Numbered from the stretch's first letter, positions 9,563 through 18,263 are shown. The stretch: 38,628 bases of DNA from Ferruginibacter sp. (GCA_025352525.1 JANXTG010000173.1:1-38628), one strand, 5' to 3'. The notes: a model not told the origin generated them from the letters alone. Program-made: numbers and translations.

Positions 9563-9615
9563 GGGCTTAACGAACTGCCTGCTGCCAAGCGCTTTGCAGC
9601 TTCAATGGTTAACCC
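9563..9615. repeat. Nested palindrome, attC-like fold
   Basis: The core GCTGCCAAGCGCTTTGCAGC (9581-9600) is a 20-bp palindrome with one mismatched pair. It is flanked by an outer pair, GGGCTTAAC (9563-9571, one bulged C) and GTTAACCC (9608-9615), leaving asymmetric internal loops. The fold recalls an integron attC site, but the right box is not a clean GTTRRRY, the length is short, and there is no integrase in view. It is richer in G+C than its surroundings, which suggests an inserted element. Confidence 0.35.
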
Positions 9616-9657
9616 GAGCTTATGGTGTAAAAAATATCAAGTTTACAATCTCAAAAA

Positions 9658-10173
9658 TTAAAGTTCCATCATCATGTCACTGTAAGATTTTTTCATAAAA
9701 TCTTCGGTCTTAATTTCCAAAAAATTGATATAAAAATTACATTGCTCTTTTAATTTTTCAATACCAATTTCTCCATTGCTGTCAATAGCTTCAACTTCTA
9801 CAAAAGTGCCCAACCCTTCTACTCTGTCAAAGTGAAATTTTACATTTTCTACAAAATAAATTTTTCGGATTTTATCTACTATTATTTTAACGCCATGCAG
9901 TTTAATAAGGATATTTTTCAGTGCATCGTCAGGAGCATGTTTATAGAGCAAAATATCTGACTGTTTTGCGCCTCCAACATCTTCTCTCTGATACCAGATT
10001 AAGGCATTTTCAATATTTCCTTCCCGCAGTTTTAAGCGACCCGTATTTACATTGTAATAGGTGTCTTTTTGATGATCTTCCCCAATAAATTTAGGATTTA
10101 ATGAAAGTAATTTTTCTTCTAAAGCTTCTATATTATTGGCTTTAGCTTTGAATTCAATATTTAAATGGGTCAT
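9658..10173 (-). CDS. CYTH-domain protein (class IV adenylate cyclase-like)
   Basis: A 171-residue protein of the CYTH superfamily (CyaB / thiamine triphosphatase fold), a beta tunnel that binds organic triphosphates with metal. The N-terminal strand has the family's charged motif as N-I-E7-F-K9-A-K11. Further conserved strands are TGRLKLREG, IWYQRE, KIRKIYFVENVKFHFDRVEG and TFVEVEAID. In this subfamily annotation is often 'class IV adenylate cyclase', but the real substrate (ATP, ThTP, PPPi) cannot be told here. Single gene on the minus strand, downstream of the phosphate transporter gene. Confidence 0.8.
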   Translation of the reverse strand: MTHLNIEFKAKANNIEALEEKLLSLNPKFIGEDHQKDTYYNVNTGRLKLREGNIENALIWYQREDVGGAKQSDILLYKHAPDDALKNILIKLHGVKIIVDKIRKIYFVENVKFHFDRVEGLGTFVEVEAIDSNGEIGIEKLKEQCNFYINFLEIKTEDFMKKSYSDMMMEL

Positions 10174-10300
10174 ATAAAATCTTTTTTTTAATATACAAAT
10201 AGACTGAATAACTGTTTAAATATCTGTCAAACTGTTGTATTAATAATAGAAAAAAAGGTTTTAATTATTAAACTTTCACTTACAATAATTTTTTCTTGTT

Positions 10301-10340
10301 TTCTACCCTTAAATATGCTTACTATAATTGAAGGGTAGAA
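10301..10340 (-). other. 10-bp perfect hairpin between the PiT and CYTH genes
   Basis: TTCTACCCTT (10301-10310) and AAGGGTAGAA (10331-10340) are exact inverted copies with a 20-base loop. It lies 9 bases past the transporter stop codon. No T-run follows on either strand, so it is not a standard intrinsic terminator. It may protect the 3' end of the transporter mRNA or bind a protein. Confidence 0.4.
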
Positions 10341-10348
10341 TGAAAAAT

Positions 10349-11296
10349 TTAAATTTTTATAATTATAAAGTAAATGAGCATACTACTGAATATAGCAACA
10401 GGTAATGTAAGTATCCACGATAATAATATTTTTATTAATTCTCTGTTGTTTGCATTTCCACTTACAATCCCAACCCCGTAAATACTGCCAACTCCAACAT
10501 GTGTTGTAGATACCGGTAATCCAAAATAACTCGATGTAATTACTAATAAACCGGTTACTACATTTGCTCCTAAACCCTGTACAGGCGTAAGAGACGCTAA
10601 TTTATGACTGAGCGTTTCCGCTACTTTCTTTGAATTTAAAATTCCACCAACAGCCATTACAAAAGCAATAATAAAAAAATTGACAGGTAATTTAAAATAG
10701 TTAACAACCAACAAAAGTGACACAATTTTGGGAGTATCATTTAATCCTCTTGAAAAACAAACTGCAGCCGCACTAAAAATATGCAATACATTAATGAAGC
10801 GATGGTTGTTTGTTTTTAAACCTTTTAAAATTTTATATAGGAATATGCTAAAAATAGCTGATATAACTGGACTTATAATTAAGGGTAAAAAAAATGTCTT
10901 ACCCAGCATGCTAATATTTAAGTTCTTACCTACAGCTATAATTCCTGCCCCAATTAGACCACCTACCAATGCATGAGTAGTACTTACAGGGAATCCAAAT
11001 ATTGTGGCTAGCAAAACTGTTATTCCCGCACCCAAGGCAACTGCTAATACAAAGCTTGATGATTTCACTATATCATTAGGCACTAAACCTTTTCCTGAAA
11101 AATTGTTTAGCAGTGTTGTAGCAAAAAAAAATGCTACAACACTGCCTAAAACTGTAGCTATAGTTGTGAGTGTAATTGCTTGCTTATAAGATAATATTTT
11201 ACTACTCCATAATGTGGCAACACCTTTAAAATTATCATTAGCTCCATTAGAGTATGAAAGTAATAACACAGCAAAGAACAAAATGAGTATCATCAT
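10349..11296 (-). CDS. PiT-family inorganic phosphate transporter
   Basis: A 315-residue inner-membrane protein of about ten helices, expected to take up phosphate (usually as a metal-phosphate complex) by proton symport. The internally duplicated PiT signatures are both present: GANDNFKG (18-25) with FPVSTTHALVGG in the first half, and RGLNDTPK with LPVSTTHVGVGSIYG in the second. It is shorter than E. coli PitA (about 500 residues) because the central cytoplasmic loop is missing; both halves are complete. The start (ATG at 11296, or the adjacent ATG) lies only 4 bases after the stop of the upstream TonB-dependent receptor, so the two are almost certainly co-transcribed. Confidence 0.88.
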   Translation of the reverse strand: MMILILFFAVLLLSYSNGANDNFKGVATLWSSKILSYKQAITLTTIATVLGSVVAFFFATTLLNNFSGKGLVPNDIVKSSSFVLAVALGAGITVLLATIFGFPVSTTHALVGGLIGAGIIAVGKNLNISMLGKTFFLPLIISPVISAIFSIFLYKILKGLKTNNHRFINVLHIFSAAAVCFSRGLNDTPKIVSLLLVVNYFKLPVNFFIIAFVMAVGGILNSKKVAETLSHKLASLTPVQGLGANVVTGLLVITSSYFGLPVSTTHVGVGSIYGVGIVSGNANNRELIKILLSWILTLPVAIFSSMLIYFIIIKI

Positions 11297-11300
11297 ATAT

Positions 11301-14300
11301 TTAAAAATTATACCTCACACTCAACTGCCCTTGTGCTCTTGATTGTAGAGGATCTACCTGCCATGCTGTTGTTGTTGGATTATTAAAAACATAGTTTGGT
11401 TTGGTACTATTAGTTGTACTTTGTAAGGTTAGTAATTGATAATTTCCGTTTAACAAATTGGGTACAAAATATTGCTTTCCCCAGTTTCTGTTAATTAGAT
11501 TTGACAGGTTAAAAATATCCAGCGAAAACGATAAGGATTGCCTGTTTTTATTTATTAAAATAGTATGACTTATTTTACAATCTAATTGTTGGTTCCAAGG
11601 AGTACGGGCTCCGTTTCGCTCAGCGTAAGTGCCTTTTCTTGTGCTCAAATATTTATCGTTATCGATATATCTACTTAGGTTATTCCACTGTTCAGTTGTT
11701 GATAGGGTTATATTGCCCATCGCATCTTTTACATCTATTAAATTAGCGTCAGCCTGGCTTATAGGCACATAAACCAAATCATTATTACCCGATCCATCCC
11801 GGTTTACATCTCCAATATATACAAAACTAAAAGGACTGCCACTTTGTGCATTATATACAAAGGTGAAAGCAGTTTGTGATTTTTTAAAATTAAATTGTTT
11901 GCTTACCAACGCTAAAAAACGGTTGCGGATATCAAAGTTTGAGTTGGATAATTTAGGATCATTTGGTAAAATAGTTTGATTAAATTCCCAATTGGCCTGC
12001 GGTGAATTTCTTACACCATTGGCCACATCTTTACTAACACCATAAGTATACGAACCTCTAATGTTTAGGGTGGGCGTTAAAGGTTTGGCAGCACTGGCTG
12101 ATATAGAATATCTGTAACCCTGTGATGTGTTTGTCAATAAAAAAACACTTGTAAATCCTGTACTGATCTTTTGCCTGTCACCGCTGCCTAAATATACCGG
12201 CCTGTTATCCATGCTGCCTATCATGGGAGATGTGCTATCTTTTAGGTTAAGCGTTTTATACAAAACATCCTGTATGGTTTTTGTGTAAATGCCTTCAAGT
12301 GTAAACGTCCAGTTGTTGTTGGTTTTATAATCAATACCTAAACTTGTACGTGCTATTTGCGGCAGTTTAAAATTATTATCAAGTAAATTTATTTCAGAAA
12401 TGTTCGGTTGATAAGTTGCTGCAATTTTAGACAAATCTTTTTCTAGTGGTACAGAAGCACCATTAGGTCTGTAATCGATATTACCATAAGTAATACCATC
12501 ATTATAATAAGGATAAGCCAACCAATTTAAAGGAATTCTGCCATTAAAAATACCTGCGCCACCACGTATTTGCAAGTGCTGGTTATTTAATACATCCCAA
12601 TTGAAACCTAGTCGTGGTGCTATCTGTGGCTTATTCGATAACTTATTTTGATATTGACTAAAAGCAGGAACGTTTGTAACTTTTGGATTAGGATTTTCCT
12701 GATCCGGCTGTGCCGTAAAATCAAACCTTAAACCTGCAGTGATATTAAAATTTTTGGCTAATGCAATTTCATCCTGTAAATAAGTTCCTAGCAAAAGCAC
12801 TCTAAATTTTGCAGATGAATTATTTCTGTTAAACTCGTAATCATTATTGGTAGTGTTATAAACACCTCTTATTCTGCTTGGTTTATTTGCATAAAAGTTT
12901 GCAGGACTGCTATATGCCCAACGACCATTAAATGCAGTAAGAAAACGATAATCAACATCATAAATTTCATTGTGTGTGCCCAAAGTAAATGTGTGCTTAT
13001 TTTTATAAAGTACAACATTGTCAGTTGCTTCAAAAGTTTTTAAATTTAAACCATATACTGCAGCTTCTCTGTAAGCTCCTGCAAAAATTACATTTGCTGT
13101 GTTGTAAGTAATTTCAATATGAGGAAAAACTTCTCCATTAATATCTCTTCTATCATTAACATTAGTAAAGCCTACGATGAGGTTATTAGATATTTTATTA
13201 TTAAAATTACTTTTTAACTCCAGCACTGTGCTGTTTGTTTTACTTATATGGCGGTAACCCTGGCTCTCAAAGTTCAATGAATTGGCACCCCTTTCTAAAT
13301 AATCACCAAAGGCAGAAACGTAATTATTTCTTATTTGCAGTTTATGCTTACTGCTTATGTTCCAATCTATTCTTGCAAAAAGTTTATCGCTATGGCTTTT
13401 TATATTTATGCCGCCATAGCTTCCGCTGTTATAACCAAAACGTTTTTGTAAAGTGTCGGCAATACTTCTTGCTATATCTGCCGGTATAGAACTGCCTTCA
13501 CTTCCCGGAGCAAATAGCACGGGCTCCACCTTTCTTGCTATTTCTGCTGAAGCAAAATAAAATAGTTTATTTTTTTTAATAGCGCCACCCAAGCCAAACC
13601 CTGTTTGTATATCACTATAATTTTCAATTTTAGTACGTGCATTATTGGCACTTTTACCTGTCAGGTTTTGATTTCGGCCGCTGAAAAACACAGAGCCTTT
13701 GTTGTTGTTAGTACCACTTTTTGTTACAGCATTTACACTGCCTCCTGTAAAATTTCCGGCTGTTACTGTATAAGGCGAAACGGCCACCTGAATTTCCTGT
13801 ACCGTTTCTAAACTTATTGGTTGGGTGCGTGCAAGGCTACCCGGTGTACCCGTAGCCTGAGAGCCTCCGGCCCCACTTGCAGGTTCTGTAAAACCAAATG
13901 CATCATTTAGAGCTGCACCATCTACACTCAGGTTGTTGTAACGATAATTACTTCCTAAAAAACTGTTGCCATTTGCCTGAGGCGATAGCTTTATAAAATC
14001 TTGCAAACTCCTGTTGATGGTAGGTAATGTATTTAATTGATCTCTTCCGATATTGGTACCTGCACCATTTCTACGCCTATTAAAAACATCATCTTTTTTA
14101 CCAATTATTACTATCTCCTTTTCCAAATTGTTGTTAGGGATAAGAGTTGCGTTTTGTGTAAAATAATTGCCCAGTGCTAGTTGAATATTATTTACAGTAT
14201 ATGGTGTAAAACCTGTGTAGGTAAAGTTTATGCTGTATGGTCCGCCACTCTTCATGTTTGGAAGACTATAACTTCCATTAGTTTGCGAAATGGTGGTATA

Positions 14301-14462
14301 ACGTTCACCGGTATTTATTAAAATAGCTTCTACACTCGCTTTGGCTAATGGTTTGTTATCATTGGAAAGTATAATTCCCTTAATACTTGATGTGGTGACT
14401 TGAGCAGATATAATATTGTTTATTGCAATAAATAATATCACAGAAAGGATAATCCTTTTCAT
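11301..14462 (-). CDS. Oar-like TonB-dependent outer-membrane receptor
   Basis: A 1053-residue outer-membrane protein. It has a signal peptide (MKRIILSVILFIAINNIISA), a carboxypeptidase-regulatory-like beta-sandwich at about 25-110 (SSIKGIILSNDNKPLAKASV), and a plug domain with PTINRSLQDFIKLSPQANG. The segment VDGAALNDAFGF follows, then a long beta barrel ending in an aromatic C-terminal strand (QGQLSVRYNF). The architecture matches Oar-type receptors and not SusC. I use the ATG at 14462; a TTG 18 bases upstream in frame would only lengthen the signal peptide. The next gene, 4 bases downstream, encodes a phosphate transporter, suggesting the receptor imports a phosphate-bearing compound. That link is inference. 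Confidence 0.87.
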   Translation of the reverse strand: MKRIILSVILFIAINNIISAQVTTSSIKGIILSNDNKPLAKASVEAILINTGERYTTISQTNGSYSLPNMKSGGPYSINFTYTGFTPYTVNNIQLALGNYFTQNATLIPNNNLEKEIVIIGKKDDVFNRRRNGAGTNIGRDQLNTLPTINRSLQDFIKLSPQANGNSFLGSNYRYNNLSVDGAALNDAFGFTEPASGAGGSQATGTPGSLARTQPISLETVQEIQVAVSPYTVTAGNFTGGSVNAVTKSGTNNNKGSVFFSGRNQNLTGKSANNARTKIENYSDIQTGFGLGGAIKKNKLFYFASAEIARKVEPVLFAPGSEGSSIPADIARSIADTLQKRFGYNSGSYGGINIKSHSDKLFARIDWNISSKHKLQIRNNYVSAFGDYLERGANSLNFESQGYRHISKTNSTVLELKSNFNNKISNNLIVGFTNVNDRRDINGEVFPHIEITYNTANVIFAGAYREAAVYGLNLKTFEATDNVVLYKNKHTFTLGTHNEIYDVDYRFLTAFNGRWAYSSPANFYANKPSRIRGVYNTTNNDYEFNRNNSSAKFRVLLLGTYLQDEIALAKNFNITAGLRFDFTAQPDQENPNPKVTNVPAFSQYQNKLSNKPQIAPRLGFNWDVLNNQHLQIRGGAGIFNGRIPLNWLAYPYYNDGITYGNIDYRPNGASVPLEKDLSKIAATYQPNISEINLLDNNFKLPQIARTSLGIDYKTNNNWTFTLEGIYTKTIQDVLYKTLNLKDSTSPMIGSMDNRPVYLGSGDRQKISTGFTSVFLLTNTSQGYRYSISASAAKPLTPTLNIRGSYTYGVSKDVANGVRNSPQANWEFNQTILPNDPKLSNSNFDIRNRFLALVSKQFNFKKSQTAFTFVYNAQSGSPFSFVYIGDVNRDGSGNNDLVYVPISQADANLIDVKDAMGNITLSTTEQWNNLSRYIDNDKYLSTRKGTYAERNGARTPWNQQLDCKISHTILINKNRQSLSFSLDIFNLSNLINRNWGKQYFVPNLLNGNYQLLTLQSTTNSTKPNYVFNNPTTTAWQVDPLQSRAQGQLSVRYNF

Positions 14463-14546
14463 ATAAAAAATTAAGTTCAAATAAAAATAATTGTATGTCT
14501 TTCAAAAAAAAGAAGGCAATACTTTAAAATCATAATGGAAAATTCA

Positions 14547-15233
14547 CTACCCAAGTTGAGGTGGCCCTCTATAGGTTTTGTGAAATGTAAAGAAGAAAAT
14601 AATTAGCCGCTCAACTCCTTCGAAATATGAAATGAATTCCAGTAAAATAATGATTAATAATTTTATAAATAAAGAAGTTGAAAATGCTCCGACAACTTTT
14701 TTAAAATCTTTATGATGATTAAGGTCTATCCGTACTTTTAATATGTTTGGTACAGCGTGGTGTATTGCAGTAAAATATTGAACAACATTTTTAAACAACT
14801 GACTGGTACTCCACTTAAAAGATAAAAATTGAGGGCGGCTGTAAGATGTTCTTTTAAAACCTAACAGGTATACACCACTATGATTATCTTTTCCTACTGT
14901 GGCTTCATCATGCATTAAATTACTGGAAGCTTGTAATATATTTTTGAATGTTAAGGCTGCACAATCTGACCCAATTGTAATAATATTATTAAAGCCTCTT
15001 CCAAAAATATAATCTATAGCGTTGCAAAATTTTTCACCAAATGTATTTCCATGCTGTTGTTGCTCATCAATGATAATATAAGGAAGATTGGTTTGTTTAA
15101 CGAGTGCAACTGTTTTATTAAATAAGCTAACGTGCAGAGCTAAGTTTTTATGATCATTAATATGTAGTCTTTTAATTTTACTTTCAGTATGTGCTGTTCT
15201 ACAAAATAATAATATGACAGTAGTCTGTTGCAG
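14547..15233 (-). CDS. DUF2064 (TIGR04282-type) glycosyltransferase-like protein with non-canonical or lost start
   Basis: Reading the minus strand upstream of the first ATG (14915), the frame stays open and encodes good DUF2064 similarity: TTVILLFCR (first strand), NIITIGSDCAALT (family GSDCPxL), TVGKDNHSGVYLLGFKR (family GPAxDGGYYLIGL) and FKWSTSQLF (family xWSTSxV). The ATG at 14915 would remove the first ~106 residues and the nucleotide-binding core. Between the in-frame TAA at 15237-15239 and that core there is no ATG, GTG or TTG; the only near-cognate codon in the right place is CTG at 15231-15233. This gives 228 residues. The usual GKVKTRLA motif is degenerate (ESKIKRLHI), and a hydrophobic ~40-residue tail ending PPQLG follows the domain. 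It may be decaying or use a CTG start. Confidence 0.6.
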   Translation of the reverse strand: MQQTTVILLFCRTAHTESKIKRLHINDHKNLALHVSLFNKTVALVKQTNLPYIIIDEQQQHGNTFGEKFCNAIDYIFGRGFNNIITIGSDCAALTFKNILQASSNLMHDEATVGKDNHSGVYLLGFKRTSYSRPQFLSFKWSTSQLFKNVVQYFTAIHHAVPNILKVRIDLNHHKDFKKVVGAFSTSLFIKLLIIILLEFISYFEGVERLIIFFFTFHKTYRGPPQLG

Positions 15234-15372
15234 TTTTTAATTTTTTAATAATATTAACGTTTATCCTTCAATAAAGGATGTTTTAAATACAATAAATCCT
15301 ATATTTTATTTGTATTGTAATCTTTTAAAAAAAATAAAAAGTTGGATCGATTATATAATGGATATTAAAAGT

Positions 15373-15407
15373 ATAAAAAAGCCGGTTGAAATAATTCAAC
15401 CGGCTTT
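15373..15407 (-). terminator. Intrinsic terminator of the charged-repeat gene
   Basis: AAAGCCGGTTGAA (15378-15390) and TTCAACCGGCTTT (15395-15407) form a perfect 13-bp stem with a 4-base loop. On the minus strand a T-run follows (plus-strand A at 15375-15380). It closes the gene ending at 15437 and separates it from the DUF2064 frame. Confidence 0.9.
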
Positions 15408-15436
15408 GCTAAAAAGAATATGATTTTCGTATTATT

Positions 15437-15907
15437 TTATCTAAAAACTCCATTTGAAGAAACTCTTTCACCATTTGATCTATAAGTAACAGTTCTTGTT
15501 TTTGGTATTATTCCACCTCCGCTAAAACGTGCAGTCCATGTTCCGCTATTTTTTGTCCAGGAAACATTAGAAGCATTGGGAAAATCTCTTGCAAATGCGT
15601 CGCTTACTTTCCGTGGAGTATTTTTTGAATACTTACTGTTGTTCCTTCTGTCATCATATCTTTCATCATCCTTTCTGTCTTTTCTGTCCTCATATCTATC
15701 ATTGTTTTTATTGTCCTTTCTAACCTCATATGTGTCCTCATTTTTTTTGTCTTTTCTGTCTTCATATCTATCGTCATCATCTTTGTCTTTTTTTGAAACA
15801 GAATTTTGATTTTTATTTTTATTTTTTTGGCTGTTTGCCTGTGCAAAAGTTGAAAAACTTATTACTGCAATAAGAGAAGTAAAAATTATTTTTTTCATTA
15901 TCATCAT
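15437..15907 (-). CDS. Secreted protein with 12-residue charged repeats and PepSY-like (DUF2874-type) C-terminus
   Basis: A 156-residue exported protein of unknown function. The signal peptide is MKKIIFTSLIAVISFSTFAQ, preceded by MMI if the first ATG (15907) is used; the ATG at 15898 is equally plausible. Residues 44-91 are four exact-period 12-residue repeats of the type xxDRYEDRKDxK, extremely rich in D, R, K and lacking hydrophobics, so likely unfolded and possibly ion-binding. The C-terminal ~60 residues (PRKVSDAFARDFPNASNVSW, then TWTARF) match the beginning of PepSY-like/DUF2874 periplasmic domains, here in a half-length form. A strong terminator follows; single-gene unit. Confidence 0.75.
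   Translation of the reverse strand: MMIMKKIIFTSLIAVISFSTFAQANSQKNKNKNQNSVSKKDKDDDDRYEDRKDKKNEDTYEVRKDNKNNDRYEDRKDRKDDERYDDRRNNSKYSKNTPRKVSDAFARDFPNASNVSWTKNSGTWTARFSGGGIIPKTRTVTYRSNGERVSSNGVFR
15635..15778 (-). repeat. Coding tandem repeat, 4 x 36 bp
   Basis: Four consecutive 12-codon units in the gene at 15437-15907 (residues 44-55, 56-67, 68-79, 80-91), each with the pattern Y-[ED]-x-R-[KR] at fixed positions. The first three are most alike; the last has drifted. Such tracts expand and contract by slippage. Confidence 0.8.
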
Positions 15908-15979
15908 TTTTAGTTGTCAGGCTATATAAAACAACCATGCCAATTAGAATTGTAAAAAATATTTTAACTTTTTAAAAAA

Positions 15980-16336
15980 TTATGAGGTAGTTCCGATTGC
16001 ATTTATTTCATCTTCCAGAATATTTCCTTTTGGATCAGCACCATATTGATTAGGTCCATCATCTCCGTTGGTGCAGGCTAAAATTATATTATATATAGGA
16101 ATCAAAATAAACCAACCACTTTTTCCAACATCATGCATTCTTCTTACTGCAACAGAAACAGAAGGTATAACGGTTGCCAATGAAAAAACCAAAGAGACAC
16201 TCGGTGAAATGAAACTTAGCCCCTGACTGCAAATGATGGTAAATAAAAAATACCACCAATATTCGCTTCTCCTCGATCTTCCATTAAAATTTGCATAATT
16301 CGTAAATACACTTTTTACCGCTTCAATAAAATTCAT
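15980..16336 (-). CDS. DUF805 family inner-membrane protein
   Basis: A 118-residue small membrane protein. The family hallmarks are present: F-NGRSRRSEYWWYFLF (FNGRxxRxEYW motif), three to four hydrophobic helices, the late motif VRRMHDVGKSGWFILIP, and the CTNGDDGPNQYGADPKG tail. Function in the family is unknown. I start at the ATG at 16336, which begins the conserved MNFIEAVKSVF. An upstream in-frame start at 16387 would add 17 residues that do not look conserved. Confidence 0.88.
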   Translation of the reverse strand: MNFIEAVKSVFTNYANFNGRSRRSEYWWYFLFTIICSQGLSFISPSVSLVFSLATVIPSVSVAVRRMHDVGKSGWFILIPIYNIILACTNGDDGPNQYGADPKGNILEDEINAIGTTS

Positions 16337-16409
16337 AGAATTAGTTTTTAGGTGATAAATAAAAGAACAATAATAACAATTACACAAAACATATCGTAAT
16401 TTTTTTTAT

Positions 16410-16441
16410 TAAAAAATCCCCCTAAGAGCTAGGAGGATTTT
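16410..16441 (-). terminator. groESL terminator
   Basis: AAAATCCCCCTA (16413-16424) and TAGGAGGATTTT (16430-16441) pair with one mismatch (G-U on the minus strand). A T-run on the minus strand follows. It lies 20 bases past the groEL stop. Confidence 0.85.
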
Positions 16442-16461
16442 ATTATTAAATTTAAAAATTA

Positions 16462-18099
16462 TTAGTATCCCATTCCGCCCATATCAGGAGCACCATGGCT
16501 ATGAGCAGCTTCAGCAGCTGGTTTGTCTGCAATTACACACTCAGTTGTAAGCAACATACCCGCAATAGATGCAGCATTTTCTAGTGCTACACGTGCAACT
16601 TTAGTTGGATCAATAATACCTGCTTTAAACATAGAAGTCTCATATTGTTCGGTACGTGCATTGTAACCAAAATCACCTTTACCGTTCTTAATAGCTTCAA
16701 CAACTATAGAACCATCAACACCTGCATTTGCAGTAATAATTCTTAACGGCTCTTCAATTGCACGACGCACAATTGCCATACCGGTTGTTTCGTCAGCAAT
16801 TTGTCCTTTCACTTTAGGATCTAATGCTACCAATGCACGGATATAAGCAACTCCACCACCCGGTACAATTCCTTCTTCAACTGCTGCTCTCGTTGCGTGA
16901 AGTGCATCATCCATTCTGTCTTTCTTTTCTTTCATTTCTACTTCTGTTGTAGCACCAACATACAATACCGCAACACCGCCTGCCAACTTAGCTAGACGCT
17001 CTTGTAGTTTTTCTTTATCATATTCAGAAGTTGTGTTTTCTACCTGTGCTTTTATTTGATTTACACGGGCTGTAATATCTTTTTTAGCTCCTTTTCCACC
17101 AACAATTGTAGTATTGTCTTTGTCAATCATGACAGATGCTGCCTGGCCTAAAGTAGTTAATTCAACACCTTCTAATTTAAAACCAAGCTCATCGCTTACT
17201 ACAGTTCCTGCTGTTAAAATAGCAATATCAGTCAACATTTCTTTGCGACGATCACCAAAACCCGGTGCTTTTACTGCAGCAACTTTTAAGGTACCGCGTA
17301 ATTTATTTACAACGAGTGTAGCCAATGCTTCACCTTCTAGATCTTCTGCAATAATTAATAACGGACGAGCACTTTGTGCAACTTTCTCTAAGATGTGAAG
17401 AATATCTTTCATAATAGATATCTTCTTATCAAAAATCAGGATGTAGGGATTTTGCAATTCAACCTGCATTTTTTCGCTGTTGGTTACAAAATATGGACTG
17501 ATGTATCCCCTGTCAAACTGCATACCTTCTACAATATCAACTGTAGTATCAGTTCCTTTTGCTTCTTCAACAGTTATTACACCTTCTTTACCAACTTTTA
17601 CAAAAGCTTCGGCAATTAATTTACCTATTGTTTCATCATTGTTTGCAGAAATTGTTGCAACCTGCTGAATTTTTTTCGCATCATTACCAACTGTCTGGCT
17701 TTGGCTGCGTAAGTTTTCAACAATCAAAGAAACTGCTTTATCAATACCACGCTTTAAATCCATTGGATTTGCGCCTGCAGCAACCATTTTAAGTCCTTCG
17801 CTAATAATTGCTTGTGCCAAAACTGTTGCAGTGGTAGTACCATCACCTGCAATTTCTGCAGTTTTCGATGCTACTTCTTTCACCATTTGTGCGCCCATGT
17901 TTTCAATCGGATCTTCCAATTCTATTTCTTTTGCAACAGTAACACCATCTTTGGTAACAGCCGGTGCACCAAATTTTTTCTCAATAACCACATTACGACC
18001 TTTTGGCCCAAGTGTTACTTTTACTGCATTTGAAAGAGTATCTACACCCTTTTTCATTTTATTTCTTGCTTCTATATCGAAGTAAATTATTTTAGACAT
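16462..18099 (-). CDS. groEL: Chaperonin GroEL (Hsp60)
   Basis: A 545-residue chaperonin subunit that forms the 14-mer folding chamber with GroES. Conserved segments are present: [19 protein letters not shown], the nucleotide-site [27 protein letters not shown], and the [19 protein letters not shown] equatorial motif. The C-terminus ends in the flexible DMGGMGY tail. The length is normal. Together with groES upstream it forms a two-gene operon, with an unusually repeat-containing 160-base spacer. Confidence 0.98.
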   Translation of the reverse strand: MSKIIYFDIEARNKMKKGVDTLSNAVKVTLGPKGRNVVIEKKFGAPAVTKDGVTVAKEIELEDPIENMGAQMVKEVASKTAEIAGDGTTTATVLAQAIISEGLKMVAAGANPMDLKRGIDKAVSLIVENLRSQSQTVGNDAKKIQQVATISANNDETIGKLIAEAFVKVGKEGVITVEEAKGTDTTVDIVEGMQFDRGYISPYFVTNSEKMQVELQNPYILIFDKKISIMKDILHILEKVAQSARPLLIIAEDLEGEALATLVVNKLRGTLKVAAVKAPGFGDRRKEMLTDIAILTAGTVVSDELGFKLEGVELTTLGQAASVMIDKDNTTIVGGKGAKKDITARVNQIKAQVENTTSEYDKEKLQERLAKLAGGVAVLYVGATTEVEMKEKKDRMDDALHATRAAVEEGIVPGGGVAYIRALVALDPKVKGQIADETTGMAIVRRAIEEPLRIITANAGVDGSIVVEAIKNGKGDFGYNARTEQYETSMFKAGIIDPTKVARVALENAASIAGMLLTTECVIADKPAAEAAHSHGAPDMGGMGY

Positions 18100-18121
18100 T
18101 ATTATTTAGATTTAAGTATTG

Positions 18122-18263
18122 AGTATCAAGTATCAAGACTAGTACTCAATGTTTGAAAATTATTTTTTTTAAGAAGATAAACTTTAAATTAGATATCAAT
18201 ATCGAAGTAACGCGGCTTTAAGCAGACCAATCTTGATACTTGATACTAACATCTTGATACTAT
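18122..18263. repeat. Inverted repeat in the groES-groEL spacer
   Basis: AGTATCAAGTATCAAGA (18122-18138) and TCTTGATACTTGATACT (18231-18247) are perfect 17-bp inverted copies 92 bases apart. A third partial copy (TCTTGATACTA) lies at 18252-18262, and the left arm is preceded by further AAGTATT/GAGTATC units of period 7. The whole lies inside the groESL transcript, where it could fold into a long stem. No protein is encoded here. Confidence 0.75.

Noticed and set aside
10349-11296. PiT gene as a truncated copy of a longer PitA
   Set aside because: Both repeat halves and all signature motifs are intact; shortness comes from the missing central loop, normal for this subgroup.
15576-15809. A plus-strand 77-residue frame rich in Ser/Leu/Phe opposite the charged repeat
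   Set aside because: It is the mirror of the D/R/K repeat tract of the minus-strand gene; the repetitive hydrophobic translation is an artefact of the complementary codons.
17812-18085. Several plus-strand frames opposite groEL, some with Cys/Phe-rich translations
   Set aside because: Shadows of the strongly conserved groEL on the other strand.
18122-18263. Possible CRISPR-like repeat in the groES-groEL spacer
   Set aside because: Only two full copies, in inverted and not direct orientation, with no spacer pattern and no cas gene.
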